Source of the DNA: CAYZJD01 sp964478455
Lineage (GTDB): Bacteria > Acidobacteriota > Terriglobia > Bryobacterales > Bryobacteraceae
DNA length: 16,614 nucleotides
Direction: 5' to 3'
Assembly (NCBI GenBank): GCA_964478455.1
Contig: CAYZJD010000058.1
Location: 1-16,614 of the forward strand
This document shows, piece after piece, positions 6,538-14,322 of the stretch. Each line of letters opens with the position of its first letter. The stretch's first letter is position 1. Below the pieces are notes generated by a model. The model searched no databases and had not been told where the DNA came from. It saw nothing but the letters and a program-made list of their open reading frames with translations. The position numbers and the translations under genes were made by a program.

Positions 6538-7038
6538 ATGAACAAGAAGAATCGTCCCTTCCCCAGCAGCATGCCGGAAATCGCATATTCCAGCAGCCAG
6601 GTGGCCCGCATTGCCCACGTGAGTCTTCGCCAATTGCAGTGGTGGGACGAGAAACACGTGGTCTCTCCACGCCATCAGGGGCACAAGAGGATGTACACCG
6701 CGGAGGAGGTCCTCGAAATCACGGTCATCGCGGAACTGCGTCGCAAGGGTTTTTCGCTTCAGAAGCTCCGGCGTGTGCTACGCTACCTCTCCCGCGATAT
6801 GGGACGCCGCCTGAGCGAGGTCCTGCAAGGAGACTCCGACCTGCATCTCCTTACGGACGGCAAATCCATCTACCTGGAGGACCACCAGGAGCGGGTGATC
6901 GACCTGTTGAAGAACGCTCGCCAGCCCATGTTTCTGGTGTGCGTCAGCGATCATGCCAAGCGGCTAGGGCTTCCTTCGAAGAAGGCCGTGCGGGCCGAGG
7001 TGGCCGCCGGTGCCCGCAGGGCCCGCGCTGCTTCATAA
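6538..7038 (+). CDS. MerR-type transcriptional regulator
   Basis: From the ATG at 6538 the product has 166 residues. A MerR winged helix-turn-helix follows a short basic N-terminus: YSSSQVARIAHVSLRQLQWW, then RMYTAEEVLEI and ELRRKGFSLQKLRRVLRYL. The C-terminal half has no paired cysteines of metal sensors and no recognisable ligand-binding domain; it ends in an Arg/Ala-rich tail. The frame stays open upstream to a TTG at 6415, but the promoter at 6461-6488 lies inside that extension, so the shorter form is preferred. GTG at 6535 is a close alternative. The signal sensed and the targets are unknown. Gene order suggests an independent unit rather than part of the folE operon. Confidence 0.85.
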   Translation: MNKKNRPFPSSMPEIAYSSSQVARIAHVSLRQLQWWDEKHVVSPRHQGHKRMYTAEEVLEITVIAELRRKGFSLQKLRRVLRYLSRDMGRRLSEVLQGDSDLHLLTDGKSIYLEDHQERVIDLLKNARQPMFLVCVSDHAKRLGLPSKKAVRAEVAAGARRARAAS

Positions 7039-7056
7039 CGACCGACCGCCTTCCGC

Positions 7057-7062
7057 TATAAT
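7057..7062 (+). promoter_or_regulatory. -10 box upstream of the S41 protease gene
   Basis: A perfect TATAAT lies 21 nt before the protease start, followed by an AGGGGG ribosome binding site at about 7072-7077. No convincing -35 is seen at 16-18 bp (CATAAC at 17 bp is weak). Confidence 0.45.
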
Positions 7063-7083
7063 CTGAAGGTTAGGGGGCTCCGC

Positions 7084-8676
7084 ATGACTTCCAGCCGACG
7101 CCTGCTGATCATGGCGCCGATTATTATCCTCGTTTGCTCGTTCTTGGGCGGTTTCTACGGTCCGGGCGGACCGGGAGTGGCGGTGGCTGCTTCCGAGGAC
7201 GAAATCCGGAACAGTGTGCGCTCCTTTACCTCCCTTTATGACGTCGTGGAGCAGCATTTTGCCGACCCCCTCGACCCCGATAGGGCGATCTATCGCGGCG
7301 CCATCCCTGGGATGCTCCGCACGCTCGACCCGCACTCGGCGTTCTTCGATCCGCGTGATTATCAGTTGTTGCGCGAGGATCAGCGGGGGCACTACTACGG
7401 CGTCGGCATGAGGGTCGGCGGCCGGAACAACAAGACCATCGTAATCGAGATCTTCACCGGCGCGCCTGCTTACAAGAGCGGCCTGCGGCCGGGAGACGTC
7501 ATTGTGTCCGTCAACGGCAAGTCTACTGAAGGTCTGGCCACTCCCGAAGTAGCCGACCTGCTGAAGGGGCGCCGCGGCACGCACGTCCGGGTGTCCGTCA
7601 TGCGGGAAGGACACAGCGAGCCGCTGGTCTTCGACATTGTACGCGACGAGATCAGCCGCAAGAGCGTTCCGGACGCTTACTTTATCCGGCCGGGCATCGC
7701 CTACCTCAACATCCAACAATTCAATGAGAACACCAGCCGCGAGGTGGATGAGAACCTTCGCCGGCTCGGCGAGGATAGTATCAAAGGGCTCCTCATCGAT
7801 CTTCGCCAGAATCCGGGCGGTCTGCTCAATGAGGGAGTCGAAGTCGCCAGCCGCTTCTTGCAGAAGGGGCAGACGGTTGTAACGCATCGCGGCCGCGCCT
7901 CCACCGAGAAGCCTTACACCGTCAAGCACGGCGCCAACGGCTACGACTATCCTATCGTCGTATTAGTGGACCGCAGCTCGGCTTCTGCCGCCGAGATCGT
8001 CGCCGGCGCCCTCCAGGACCATGACCGCGCCTGGATCATCGGTGAGAACACCTTCGGCAAGGGCCTGGTCCAGACCGTTTACCCGCTGGCGGAGAATACC
8101 GGCCTGGCTTTGACGACTGCGAAATATTACACTCCCAGCGGCCGCCTGATTCAGCGGGATTATTCCAGCATGTCGTTCTTCGACTATTATTCCCGCAAGA
8201 ACACTGACACCCAGAATCATCAGGACGTCAAGATGACGGACGCCGGCCGTGCCGTCTACGGGGGCGGCGGCATTGCACCCGACGAGAAGATCCCGCCGCC
8301 TAAGTTGAGCCGTTTCCAGATCGAACTCGAACGAAAGTACGCTTTCTTCACCTTTACCTCGAAGTATTTTGGAGGTAAGAAGGATGTCAGCCTCCCGAAA
8401 GGCTGGGAACCCGATCAAGCCACCATGGCGGAGTTTCACCAGTTCCTGCTCAATGAAGGCATCGAGTTCACCGAGGCCGAATTCGCCGAGTCGCACGATT
8501 GGCTCCGCAGCCGGCTCAAGCGGGAGATATACGCGACGGCCTTTAGCCCCGACGAGGCCGCGCGCATCGCTGTGGAAGTGGATCCGGCGGTCGGCAAGGC
8601 CATCGATTCGCTGCCCAAGGCCAAAGCCCTGCTGGAATCGGCCCGCAAGCTCATTGTCCAGCGGGTGAGCAAGTAG
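7084..8676 (+). CDS. S41 family C-terminal processing peptidase with PDZ domain
   Basis: The 530-residue protein has a hydrophobic N-terminal segment (about 7-24) acting as signal or anchor, a PDZ domain (about 100-190, with SGLRPGDVIVSVNG), and an S41 catalytic domain. The serine-lysine dyad is S301 in RSSASAAEI and K326 in ENTFGKGLVQ. Their 25-residue spacing matches known Ctp/Prc proteases, and Q330 is at the usual place. The LNIQQFNENT and LLIDLRQNPGG stretches are typical of the fold. It should cleave proteins from their C-terminus in the periplasm. About 160 residues follow the catalytic domain (from about 370), with charged, likely helical segments of unknown function. An AGGGGG lies before the ATG. 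No partner lipoprotein is encoded next to it. Confidence 0.95.
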   Translation: MTSSRRLLIMAPIIILVCSFLGGFYGPGGPGVAVAASEDEIRNSVRSFTSLYDVVEQHFADPLDPDRAIYRGAIPGMLRTLDPHSAFFDPRDYQLLREDQRGHYYGVGMRVGGRNNKTIVIEIFTGAPAYKSGLRPGDVIVSVNGKSTEGLATPEVADLLKGRRGTHVRVSVMREGHSEPLVFDIVRDEISRKSVPDAYFIRPGIAYLNIQQFNENTSREVDENLRRLGEDSIKGLLIDLRQNPGGLLNEGVEVASRFLQKGQTVVTHRGRASTEKPYTVKHGANGYDYPIVVLVDRSSASAAEIVAGALQDHDRAWIIGENTFGKGLVQTVYPLAENTGLALTTAKYYTPSGRLIQRDYSSMSFFDYYSRKNTDTQNHQDVKMTDAGRAVYGGGGIAPDEKIPPPKLSRFQIELERKYAFFTFTSKYFGGKKDVSLPKGWEPDQATMAEFHQFLLNEGIEFTEAEFAESHDWLRSRLKREIYATAFSPDEAARIAVEVDPAVGKAIDSLPKAKALLESARKLIVQRVSK

Positions 8677-8768
8677 CCGCTGATCGCCGATGGAATCCCG
8701 GTCCGCCCCGGCGAGGTGGCGCGGAGCGCTGATTCATCCGTTTTACGGGTTGCGCGGCGCGTTTCTTC

Positions 8769-8774
8769 TATAAC
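8769..8774 (+). promoter_or_regulatory. Possible -10 box giving a leaderless guaA mRNA
   Basis: TATAAC sits so that transcription would begin at or next to the guaA ATG (8781), and there is no Shine-Dalgarno sequence before that ATG. The last base departs from the conserved T and no good -35 is visible, so this is tentative. Confidence 0.25.
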
Positions 8775-8780
8775 CACCCG

Positions 8781-10556
8781 ATGATAGGATACGTTCCCGA
8801 AGCTCAGGTGACTGTCCTTGATGCAGGGGGACAGTATTGCCATCTGATCGCGCGCAAAATCCGTGAATTGGGCGTGTACGCTGACGTGCGCCTTAGTGAA
8901 ACCCCCGCTGCTGAACTGCTCGGGCGCAGGGGCATTATCATCTCCGGTGGTCCCAGCAGCGTCTACGAGAAGGACAGCCCAACTGTCGATCCGGCCATCT
9001 TCGCGCAGGACTTGCCCGTGCTCGGCATTTGTTACGGGCTGCAATTAATGGCGCACCTGCTCGGCGGACTGGTCCGGAAAGGAGAGAAAGGCGAATTCGG
9101 CCTGGCCCAACTGGACCTTCGTGCGCGGTCCCCGCTGTTCGCGGGCGTTGAGCGGCCGCAGCAGATCTGGATGAGCCACCGCGACCTGGTCCGCCAGTTG
9201 CCGCCAGGCTTCCAGCTCCTGGGCGCCACCGGCGCCTGCCCCATCGCCGCCATGGGTGACATCGACCGGCGCCTTTACGGCGTCCAGTTCCATCCGGAGG
9301 TCGTTCACACGCATCATGGCAACGAGATCCTCGCCAACTTTTTGTTCTCTATCTGCGGCTGTGAGAAGGATTGGAACCCGAAACACCGCGTCCCGATGAT
9401 CGAGGAGAGAATCTGCCAAACCGCCGGGAATCGCAACGTGTTCTTCTTCGTCAGCGGCGGCGTCGATTCCACCGTTGCCTTCACACTATGTCTGCGCGCG
9501 CTGGGGCCCCACCGCGCCCGTGGCATCTACGTGGACACCGGCCTGATGCGCGAGGGTGAAACGGAGTTTGTCCGCGGCGTTTTCGCCGGCTGGGAAGGCG
9601 ACTTCGAAGTGGCTGACGCCCGGAACCAGTTCCTTGGCGCTCTGTCGGGTGTTCGTGATCCTGAGCTGAAGCGGCGCGTCATCGGCGAAGAGTTCGTCCG
9701 CGTTCAGCAGCAGATCATTGAGTCGCATCATTTCATGGACGAGAGCTGGATCCTCGGCCAGGGCACCATCTATCCGGACACGATCGAGTCCGGCGGCACC
9801 GCCAAGTCCGCGGTGATCAAGACCCACCACAACCGCGTCCCGGGCATTCAGCGCCTGATGGAAGCCAACCGCATCGTCGAGCCGTTGAGTTTCTTCTACA
9901 AGGACGAGGTCCGCGAGATCGGCCGCGAGCTTCATCTGCCGGAAGCACTGCTGGAGCGGCATCCGTTCCCCGGTCCGGGGCTGGCCATCCGCTGCCTGTG
10001 TTCGAGCGTGGAGGCGCCCGTGCGGGAAACCCCGGACGGCTGGCTCCTACCAGTGCGGTCGGTTGGTGTCCAGGGAGATTCGCGAACTTACGCCCACGTG
10101 CTTGCGTTTGACCGTTTCCCCTCGACGCGGGAGAATCTCCAGGTTCCGGCGACCGAGGTGATCAACCGCGCGACCGGCATCAACCGTATCGTCGCGCGCG
10201 TGGATTCGGTCGCGCCCATTTCGGCAATGCGCGTTTTCGAAAGCAGCCTCAGCGCCCAACGTTTCTCCCGCCTGCGCCGCGTGGACGCCCTCGTCCGCCG
10301 CCTGTCACACGAGAGCGGTTTCGACCGCCATGTCTGGCAGTTCCCCGTCATCTTGATTCCGCTCGGCAACGGCGCCGAGCGCGACTCGGTGGTCCTTCGT
10401 CCGATCCACTCCGTGGACGGGATGACGGCCCAATCCGTCAATATGGAGGCTGATCTCCTCCGTGGCATGGCCGCCGCACTTCTCTCAGTTGAGGGGATCT
10501 GCGGGGTCTTCTATGACCTGACGCACAAGCCTCCCGGGACCATCGAGTGGGAGTAG
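8781..10556 (+). CDS. guaA: GMP synthase (glutamine-hydrolysing), long form
   Basis: It converts XMP, ATP and glutamine to GMP in the cytoplasm. The class I amidotransferase domain (1-195) has GGQYCHLIARKIRELG, Cys84 in GICYG, and H171/E173 in FHPEVVHT. The ATP-pyrophosphatase domain starts with the PP-loop SGGVDS (225-230) and continues through LGQGTIYPDTIESG and RHPFPGPGLAIR (393-404). At 591 residues it is about 65 longer than E. coli GuaA (525). The excess lies in the C-terminal dimerisation region, which has two copies of the core: LLPVRSVGVQGDSRTYAHV (422-440) to about 475, then FPVILIPLGNGAERDSVVLR (521-540) to the terminal KPPGTIEWE. That double module recalls animal GMPS. All catalytic residues seem present. 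It lies 104 nt after the protease gene and has no clear ribosome binding site. Confidence 0.97.
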   Translation: MIGYVPEAQVTVLDAGGQYCHLIARKIRELGVYADVRLSETPAAELLGRRGIIISGGPSSVYEKDSPTVDPAIFAQDLPVLGICYGLQLMAHLLGGLVRKGEKGEFGLAQLDLRARSPLFAGVERPQQIWMSHRDLVRQLPPGFQLLGATGACPIAAMGDIDRRLYGVQFHPEVVHTHHGNEILANFLFSICGCEKDWNPKHRVPMIEERICQTAGNRNVFFFVSGGVDSTVAFTLCLRALGPHRARGIYVDTGLMREGETEFVRGVFAGWEGDFEVADARNQFLGALSGVRDPELKRRVIGEEFVRVQQQIIESHHFMDESWILGQGTIYPDTIESGGTAKSAVIKTHHNRVPGIQRLMEANRIVEPLSFFYKDEVREIGRELHLPEALLERHPFPGPGLAIRCLCSSVEAPVRETPDGWLLPVRSVGVQGDSRTYAHVLAFDRFPSTRENLQVPATEVINRATGINRIVARVDSVAPISAMRVFESSLSAQRFSRLRRVDALVRRLSHESGFDRHVWQFPVILIPLGNGAERDSVVLRPIHSVDGMTAQSVNMEADLLRGMAAALLSVEGICGVFYDLTHKPPGTIEWE

Positions 10557-10657
10557 CACGACAACCCGAGATCCCTGGCCGGCCAAAGCCCCCATCACGT
10601 TCCCCCGTTGCCTCAAACACACCCCCGAGAAGAAGCAGTCCATCCCAGAACTACGGG

Positions 10658-10687
10658 TTGACGGCGCGGCGCCGTTCTCCGTACGAT
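10658..10687 (+). promoter_or_regulatory. Sigma70-type promoter of the second MerR-type gene
   Basis: TTGACG at 10658-10663 and TACGAT at 10682-10687 are 18 bp apart. The -10 box overlaps an in-frame ATG at 10686, so transcripts starting near 10694 cannot use that codon. The next in-frame ATG, 10710, has GGGTGAGA just before it. Confidence 0.6.
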
Positions 10688-10709
10688 GGCGGGTGTCCCC
10701 TGGGTGAGA

Positions 10710-11099
10710 ATGGCGGAACCGGCCCCGGACAATAACGCGCAGGCGATACCGAACAAGCTCTACTTCCGCATCAGCGAGGTGAGCCAGATCGTCGGCGTGC
10801 CCCAGTACGTGCTCCGGTTCTGGGAGACGGAATTCACCGGCATCGCCCCGAAGAAATCAGGCCGGGGGCACCGCCTGTATCGGCGGAAGGACGTTGAGCT
10901 CCTGCTGGAGGTGAAGCGGCTGCTTTACGAGAAACGTTTCACGATCGAAGGCGCGCGCAACTACCTCAAGCAGCGGGCGAGGGCGGCCGGGCGAAAATCG
11001 TCCGCCGGGCTCACCCAGGGCGTGCTCTTCCCTTCCTCATCTCCGGTGCTCGAACAGATCCGCGACGAGCTCCGCGCAATCCTGGGGATTCTGAAGTAG
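10710..11099 (+). CDS. Small MerR-type transcriptional regulator
   Basis: From the ATG at 10710 the product has 129 residues. A MerR DNA-binding domain covers roughly residues 17-88, with YFRISEVSQIVGVPQYVLRF as the helix-turn-helix and RGHRLYRRKDVELLLEVKRL as the wing and following helix. Then comes FTIEGARNYLKQRAR, common in short MerR proteins that lack a separate sensor domain. The C-terminal about 40 residues end in a predicted helix (VLEQIRDELRAILGIL). The target is unknown. The start was moved from 10686 because the -10 box overlaps that ATG, while GGGTGAGA precedes 10710. The stop lies inside an inverted repeat shared with the end of convergent rnc. Confidence 0.85.
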   Translation: MAEPAPDNNAQAIPNKLYFRISEVSQIVGVPQYVLRFWETEFTGIAPKKSGRGHRLYRRKDVELLLEVKRLLYEKRFTIEGARNYLKQRARAAGRKSSAGLTQGVLFPSSSPVLEQIRDELRAILGILK

Positions 11100-11118
11100 C
11101 GGTCGGCCTCTGCCGCTA
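11097..11118 (+). terminator. Inverted repeat between convergent merR-type gene and rnc
   Basis: TAGCGG (11097-11102) pairs with CCGCTA (11113-11118) around a 10-nt loop. The TAG at each end is the stop codon of the gene arriving from that side. The stem could act as a bidirectional 3' end, but there is no T-tract on either strand and the inner GGC-CTCT-GCC (11105-11114) offers a competing fold. Confidence 0.4.
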
Positions 11119-11835
11119 TTCCTCCTCGGCCCGCAGCTTTTCCAGCAGGATCTGCGCGGCCTTCTGCCCCGCGGCTTTCTTGGAAAAATCTTCCGCCTGT
11201 CCGGTCCGGTCCGTCCCGATGCGGACTTCCACGGTAAACAACTTGGCATGCTCGGGACCGCGCTCTCTCACGATGGTATAGCGCGGTTGCGGCAGTCTTC
11301 GCGCCTGCGCCAGTTCCTGCAAGGCGCTCTTGAAGTCGGTGAGCGGTGGGTGGTCGCCTCCCGGCAGTTGATCGAGGTCGCAGACGATATGCTCGACGAC
11401 GAACCGCCGCGCAGTGTCTATGCCGCCGTCCAACAGAATCGCGGCAATGAGCGCTTCCACAGCATCGCCGAGAAGCGCCTTCTTGTCGCGGCCGCCGCTC
11501 AGCTCCTCGCCCTTCCCAAGCAGCAGGTGCCGGCCAAGATCGAGCCTCTGAGCTACCTCGTGGAGGTGGGTCGCGCTCACCAGGTGGGCCTTCAACTTGG
11601 ACAACCGGCCCTCTGGCAAGGTCGGGTAGCGCTCGCAGAGTGCCTCGCTGACCAAAAAGCCGAGAACTGCGTCGCCGAGGAACTCCAGCAGTTCGTTGTC
11701 CGACCCTTGTGCCTCTCCGCCAAGCGCCGCTTTCTCGTGGGCGTGGGACTTGTGCGTCAGCGCACGGAACAGAGTCTCCCGGTTCCGAAATGAATAATGG
11801 ACCGTTCCTTCCAGGACCTCTGGTTCCGCAGGCAT
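11116..11835 (-). CDS. rnc: Ribonuclease III
   Basis: The 239-residue enzyme cuts double-stranded RNA in rRNA processing and mRNA turnover. The nuclease domain (about 8-155) carries the signature NELLEFLGDAVLGFLV (47-62) with E51 and D55, and the second metal-site motif KKALLGDAVEALIAA (118-132) with D124 and E127. The dsRNA-binding domain (about 166-236) starts with DFKSALQELAQ and ends SKKAAGQKAAQILLEKL. The frame stays open 52 codons upstream into the TPR gene, but that part is Arg/Ser/Pro-rich shadow sequence. The ATG at 11833-11835 gives the normal length and lies 16 nt after the TPR gene stop. There is no strong ribosome binding site, so coupling to the upstream gene is likely. Confidence 0.97.
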   Translation of the reverse strand: MPAEPEVLEGTVHYSFRNRETLFRALTHKSHAHEKAALGGEAQGSDNELLEFLGDAVLGFLVSEALCERYPTLPEGRLSKLKAHLVSATHLHEVAQRLDLGRHLLLGKGEELSGGRDKKALLGDAVEALIAAILLDGGIDTARRFVVEHIVCDLDQLPGGDHPPLTDFKSALQELAQARRLPQPRYTIVRERGPEHAKLFTVEVRIGTDRTGQAEDFSKKAAGQKAAQILLEKLRAEEE

Positions 11836-11851
11836 GAAGTGACGGGTGGTA

Positions 11852-12679
11852 CTAAGGTTGCTTGGTTTCGGCAGGCTGCGGCACCGCCGGCTGCGCCGGT
11901 GTGGCGGAAGTCCCCTTGGAGGCCGCAGCCTTGAGCTGCATCGCTCGCGCGCGTTCCGCCTGGGCGTATTGCTTGAACTGAGTGGGCGCATCGGCCATGT
12001 TCATCACCTTGTCGAAAGCGGCGATCGCCTCGTCATACTTCGCGGCCTTGCTGCTGGCCACGCCCAGGAACACCATGGTACGAGGGTCGGACGGGCTCGC
12101 CTCCACGCCTTTCTCGAACTGCGAGATGGCTCCGGAGAAATCCTTGCGCACCATCGCTACCAGCCCAAGGGCCTGGTAGGCCTGCGCCAGCGAGGCCTTC
12201 TTCTCCAACTCCCATTGCTCGTCGGGAACGTTGGGCGCGGGCTTCGGAGCGTTCGGGATCAGCTCCATCGCCTTTTTGGCGTGCTTCTCGGCTGCCGACA
12301 GCTTCTCCTCCTTGTCCAGGTCGAACTCGCGCGTCTTTTGCGCGATCGCGTTGGCCAGAAGCAGCATGGCCTGGAAATGATTCGGATCGGCCTCCAGGGT
12401 CCGCTCCAGGTGCACCTGCATCTTCTCGTTGTCGCCCTTGCGCTGATAGGCGTCGGCGATCGTGAACAGCAGGTCCGCCTTGAAATCCGTGTCAGCGTAT
12501 TTGGCCAGCACCTCTTCGGCGGCCTTGATTTGGGAGTCCAAATCGGGCGCCTGCATCACCGCTCTCAGCGCTTCCTGTTCGCCTTTTGACTTGGGCGCCT
12601 TGGGCTGGCCTTGCGCCGCGAAAAGAGCCGTGGCCGCAAGCGCCGCCAGGCCCACTCTGATGATTCTTGATTTCTTCAT
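11852..12679 (-). CDS. Exported TPR protein
   Basis: The 275-residue protein has an N-terminal signal peptide (basic KKSRIIR, hydrophobic 8-22, ALFAAQ). It then has tetratricopeptide-type helices: about 68-99 (DLLFTIADAYQRKGD), about 163-198 (SLAQAYQALGLVAMVRKDF) and about 199-230 (LGVASSKAAKYDEAIAAFDK). The last 25 residues are Ala/Pro/Thr-rich and probably disordered. TPRs mediate protein contacts, so it may be a periplasmic scaffold; no partner is evident. GAGGAA about 6 nt before the ATG supports the start. It is followed by rnc after 16 nt and preceded, after 115 nt with a possible terminator, by another exported TPR protein. No specific function is claimed. Confidence 0.85.
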   Translation of the reverse strand: MKKSRIIRVGLAALAATALFAAQGQPKAPKSKGEQEALRAVMQAPDLDSQIKAAEEVLAKYADTDFKADLLFTIADAYQRKGDNEKMQVHLERTLEADPNHFQAMLLLANAIAQKTREFDLDKEEKLSAAEKHAKKAMELIPNAPKPAPNVPDEQWELEKKASLAQAYQALGLVAMVRKDFSGAISQFEKGVEASPSDPRTMVFLGVASSKAAKYDEAIAAFDKVMNMADAPTQFKQYAQAERARAMQLKAAASKGTSATPAQPAVPQPAETKQP

Positions 12680-12731
12680 TCGGTATTCCTCGTCTTAGAT
12701 TGCGTTCCTGTCCGTCTCCCTCCGGCGCAAA

Positions 12732-12750
12732 CCTTCCGGCTTGCCGAAGG
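12732..12750 (-). terminator. Weak terminator-like hairpin between two TPR genes
   Basis: On the minus strand CCTTCGG and CCGGAAGG pair around CAAG with one bulged base, followed by TTTG. It lies between the upstream TPR gene end (12795) and the next start (12679). The T-run is short, so termination would be partial at best. Nothing else stands out in this 115-base gap. Confidence 0.3.
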
Positions 12751-12794
12751 GCGCGCCGGCCAGGCTTGTTGCGAATCCGTCGGTCCGGACCATC

Positions 12795-14273
12795 TTACTT
12801 CTGTCCCTTGAAGGCTTCCTCAAGCCCCTGCTCGGCCGCTTGCCGTGCGCGGCGGCTCCCGCCGTCTACTTCCAGCGCGGCACGGTAGTGCCGGGCGGCC
12901 TGCTCGCGCTCGCCTGCCAGGTCCGCCAGCCGGCCCAGATAAACCAAGGACCAGGCCTTCGTCTGCGCGTCGGGCGCCGATTCCAGCGTCTTCTGGAACA
13001 GCTTCTCAGCCGTTTCCGGGTCCTTCCGGAGCGCAGCGATCCGCGCCAGCCCGTAATAGGCGCGAGCGTGCAGCGATCTCTCTTCTGTTTCCTTTAACAA
13101 GCGCAGGAACAAGTTGTTAGCTTTGTCCAATTCCCGCGCTGAGTAAAGCTGCTCGGCCTCCTCGGCCAACCTGTACGCCGGAGGCAATTCCACCTTGCGT
13201 TCCGCCGGAACCACTTTCGCTTTCCGGACGGGCTTCTCGCTGGCGAACTCGACTCCGTTGAGACGCCGGGTCTCCTTCTTCAGGTCGATCGCTTTCGCCA
13301 TCTCGGGGAAATACAGCCGCATCGCCGCTTCCTGCTTCTCGTAAACCAGAAGCTGCTCGGCGAAGAACGGAGTCAGGATGAAGCCCTCCTTCAGCGCCTG
13401 ATCCACCAGCGCCTGTCCCTTGCCGGCAGAGCCTTGCAGCAGCCGACTCTCGACGGCCTTGATCAGCGATTCGGTGGCCAGCAGCACGAAATCTGATTTG
13501 TAGTATTCCTCCAGCGCCGGCGCTCCCAGCGCAAAATCGATCAACGGTTTCTTTTCCTCGAGCTTGTCGGCGTGCCTCATCACCATCGGATCGAGCAGAT
13601 AGTGCAGGTAGGCGTGCCGAACGTCCTCCACCTGCGGCTCCGGTGAAGGCGTCAACACCACGAAGTAATCGTCCTTGTAGTTCCGGATCTGGATCTGGTT
13701 CGGCGCTCCGAGAAGATCGATGTAGATCTGGAACCGCCGCCCGAGGTACCCGCTCGCCGTATAGCGGAGGTACGCATTGACTTCGGTGACGGCGCGCGTG
13801 ACCGGCTCGTGATAACGGCCAATCGCCTTGTCGATCTCCGGCTGCGCCCGCCGCCACAGATCGTCGATGCCCGCCTCGCGGTGAAAGCGCGCCATCAGCG
13901 GCGCCAGGCCCTCCAGCGGCAGCACGTCCGGAGGAAGTTCCTCCTGGTCGAAGCGGGAACCGAAGTCCGGCGGTCCTTCCACCGACAGTGCAAAGGAAAC
14001 ATATTGGCTGAGCTCCGCCGTCCAGTCCTTCTGCCGGTGTTCGACGAAGAACTTCTTCAACTCCTCCACGGCCGGGATGTTCTTCGACGCGAGTTCCCGG
14101 CGCACCATCTCCCGCACCCGGTGGTTCGCGGCGGAGTCGAGTTCGGCGTCATAGCCCGTGGCGTTGATGGCCGCAAGCACGCTGAACAGACTCGGACTGG
14201 CGTCGAGCTGCCCTTGCTCGGCTGCCCCGGCCATGCCGGAGAAGAGAGCTGCCACGAGGAAATGACGAATCAA
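12795..14273 (-). CDS. Exported TPR protein with peptidase-MA-like N-terminal region
   Basis: The 492-residue protein starts with a signal peptide (IRHFLVAALFSGMAGAAEQ). The start codon is TTG; AGGCAGG lies about 5 nt upstream and the signal peptide begins right there. Residues about 25-310 are not TPR. They include AYLRYTASGYLGRRFQIYID (167-186) and VRHAYLHYLLDP (218-229), where H220 and H224 have the spacing of a HExxH zinc motif but Ala replaces Glu. Further acidic residues follow in EEYYKSDFVLLATESL, so this may be an inactive relative of gluzincin peptidases; this is inference. The C-terminal about 120 residues hold TPR-type repeats, for example ARAYYGLARIAALRKDPETA and AWSLVYLGRLADLAGEREQA. 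Its function is unknown; a periplasmic binding role is plausible. Confidence 0.85.
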   Translation of the reverse strand: MIRHFLVAALFSGMAGAAEQGQLDASPSLFSVLAAINATGYDAELDSAANHRVREMVRRELASKNIPAVEELKKFFVEHRQKDWTAELSQYVSFALSVEGPPDFGSRFDQEELPPDVLPLEGLAPLMARFHREAGIDDLWRRAQPEIDKAIGRYHEPVTRAVTEVNAYLRYTASGYLGRRFQIYIDLLGAPNQIQIRNYKDDYFVVLTPSPEPQVEDVRHAYLHYLLDPMVMRHADKLEEKKPLIDFALGAPALEEYYKSDFVLLATESLIKAVESRLLQGSAGKGQALVDQALKEGFILTPFFAEQLLVYEKQEAAMRLYFPEMAKAIDLKKETRRLNGVEFASEKPVRKAKVVPAERKVELPPAYRLAEEAEQLYSARELDKANNLFLRLLKETEERSLHARAYYGLARIAALRKDPETAEKLFQKTLESAPDAQTKAWSLVYLGRLADLAGEREQAARHYRAALEVDGGSRRARQAAEQGLEEAFKGQK

Positions 14274-14322
14274 CCGAACCTGCCTTGCTGGTCTTTCTTC
14301 AGTCTAGCCTACCAGCGAAGGC

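Noticed and set aside
7033..7929. A 298-codon minus-strand frame opposite the S41 protease gene
   Set aside because: It is a shadow of a well-supported protease gene. Its composition is dominated by Ala, Asp, Arg and Val without domain signatures.
10575..10584. TGGCCGGCCA palindrome after guaA as an operator or terminator
   Set aside because: A single 10-bp GC palindrome without loop or T-tract is expected by chance in this composition.
11836..11991. N-terminal extension of RNase III upstream of 11835
   Set aside because: The extra 52 residues are Arg/Ser/Pro-rich and lie within the TPR gene in another frame. The 239-residue form has normal length.
11846..12589. A 247-codon plus-strand frame opposite the smaller TPR gene
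   Set aside because: Leu/Arg/His-rich shadow with no domain. The minus-strand gene has a signal peptide, a ribosome binding site and TPR helices.
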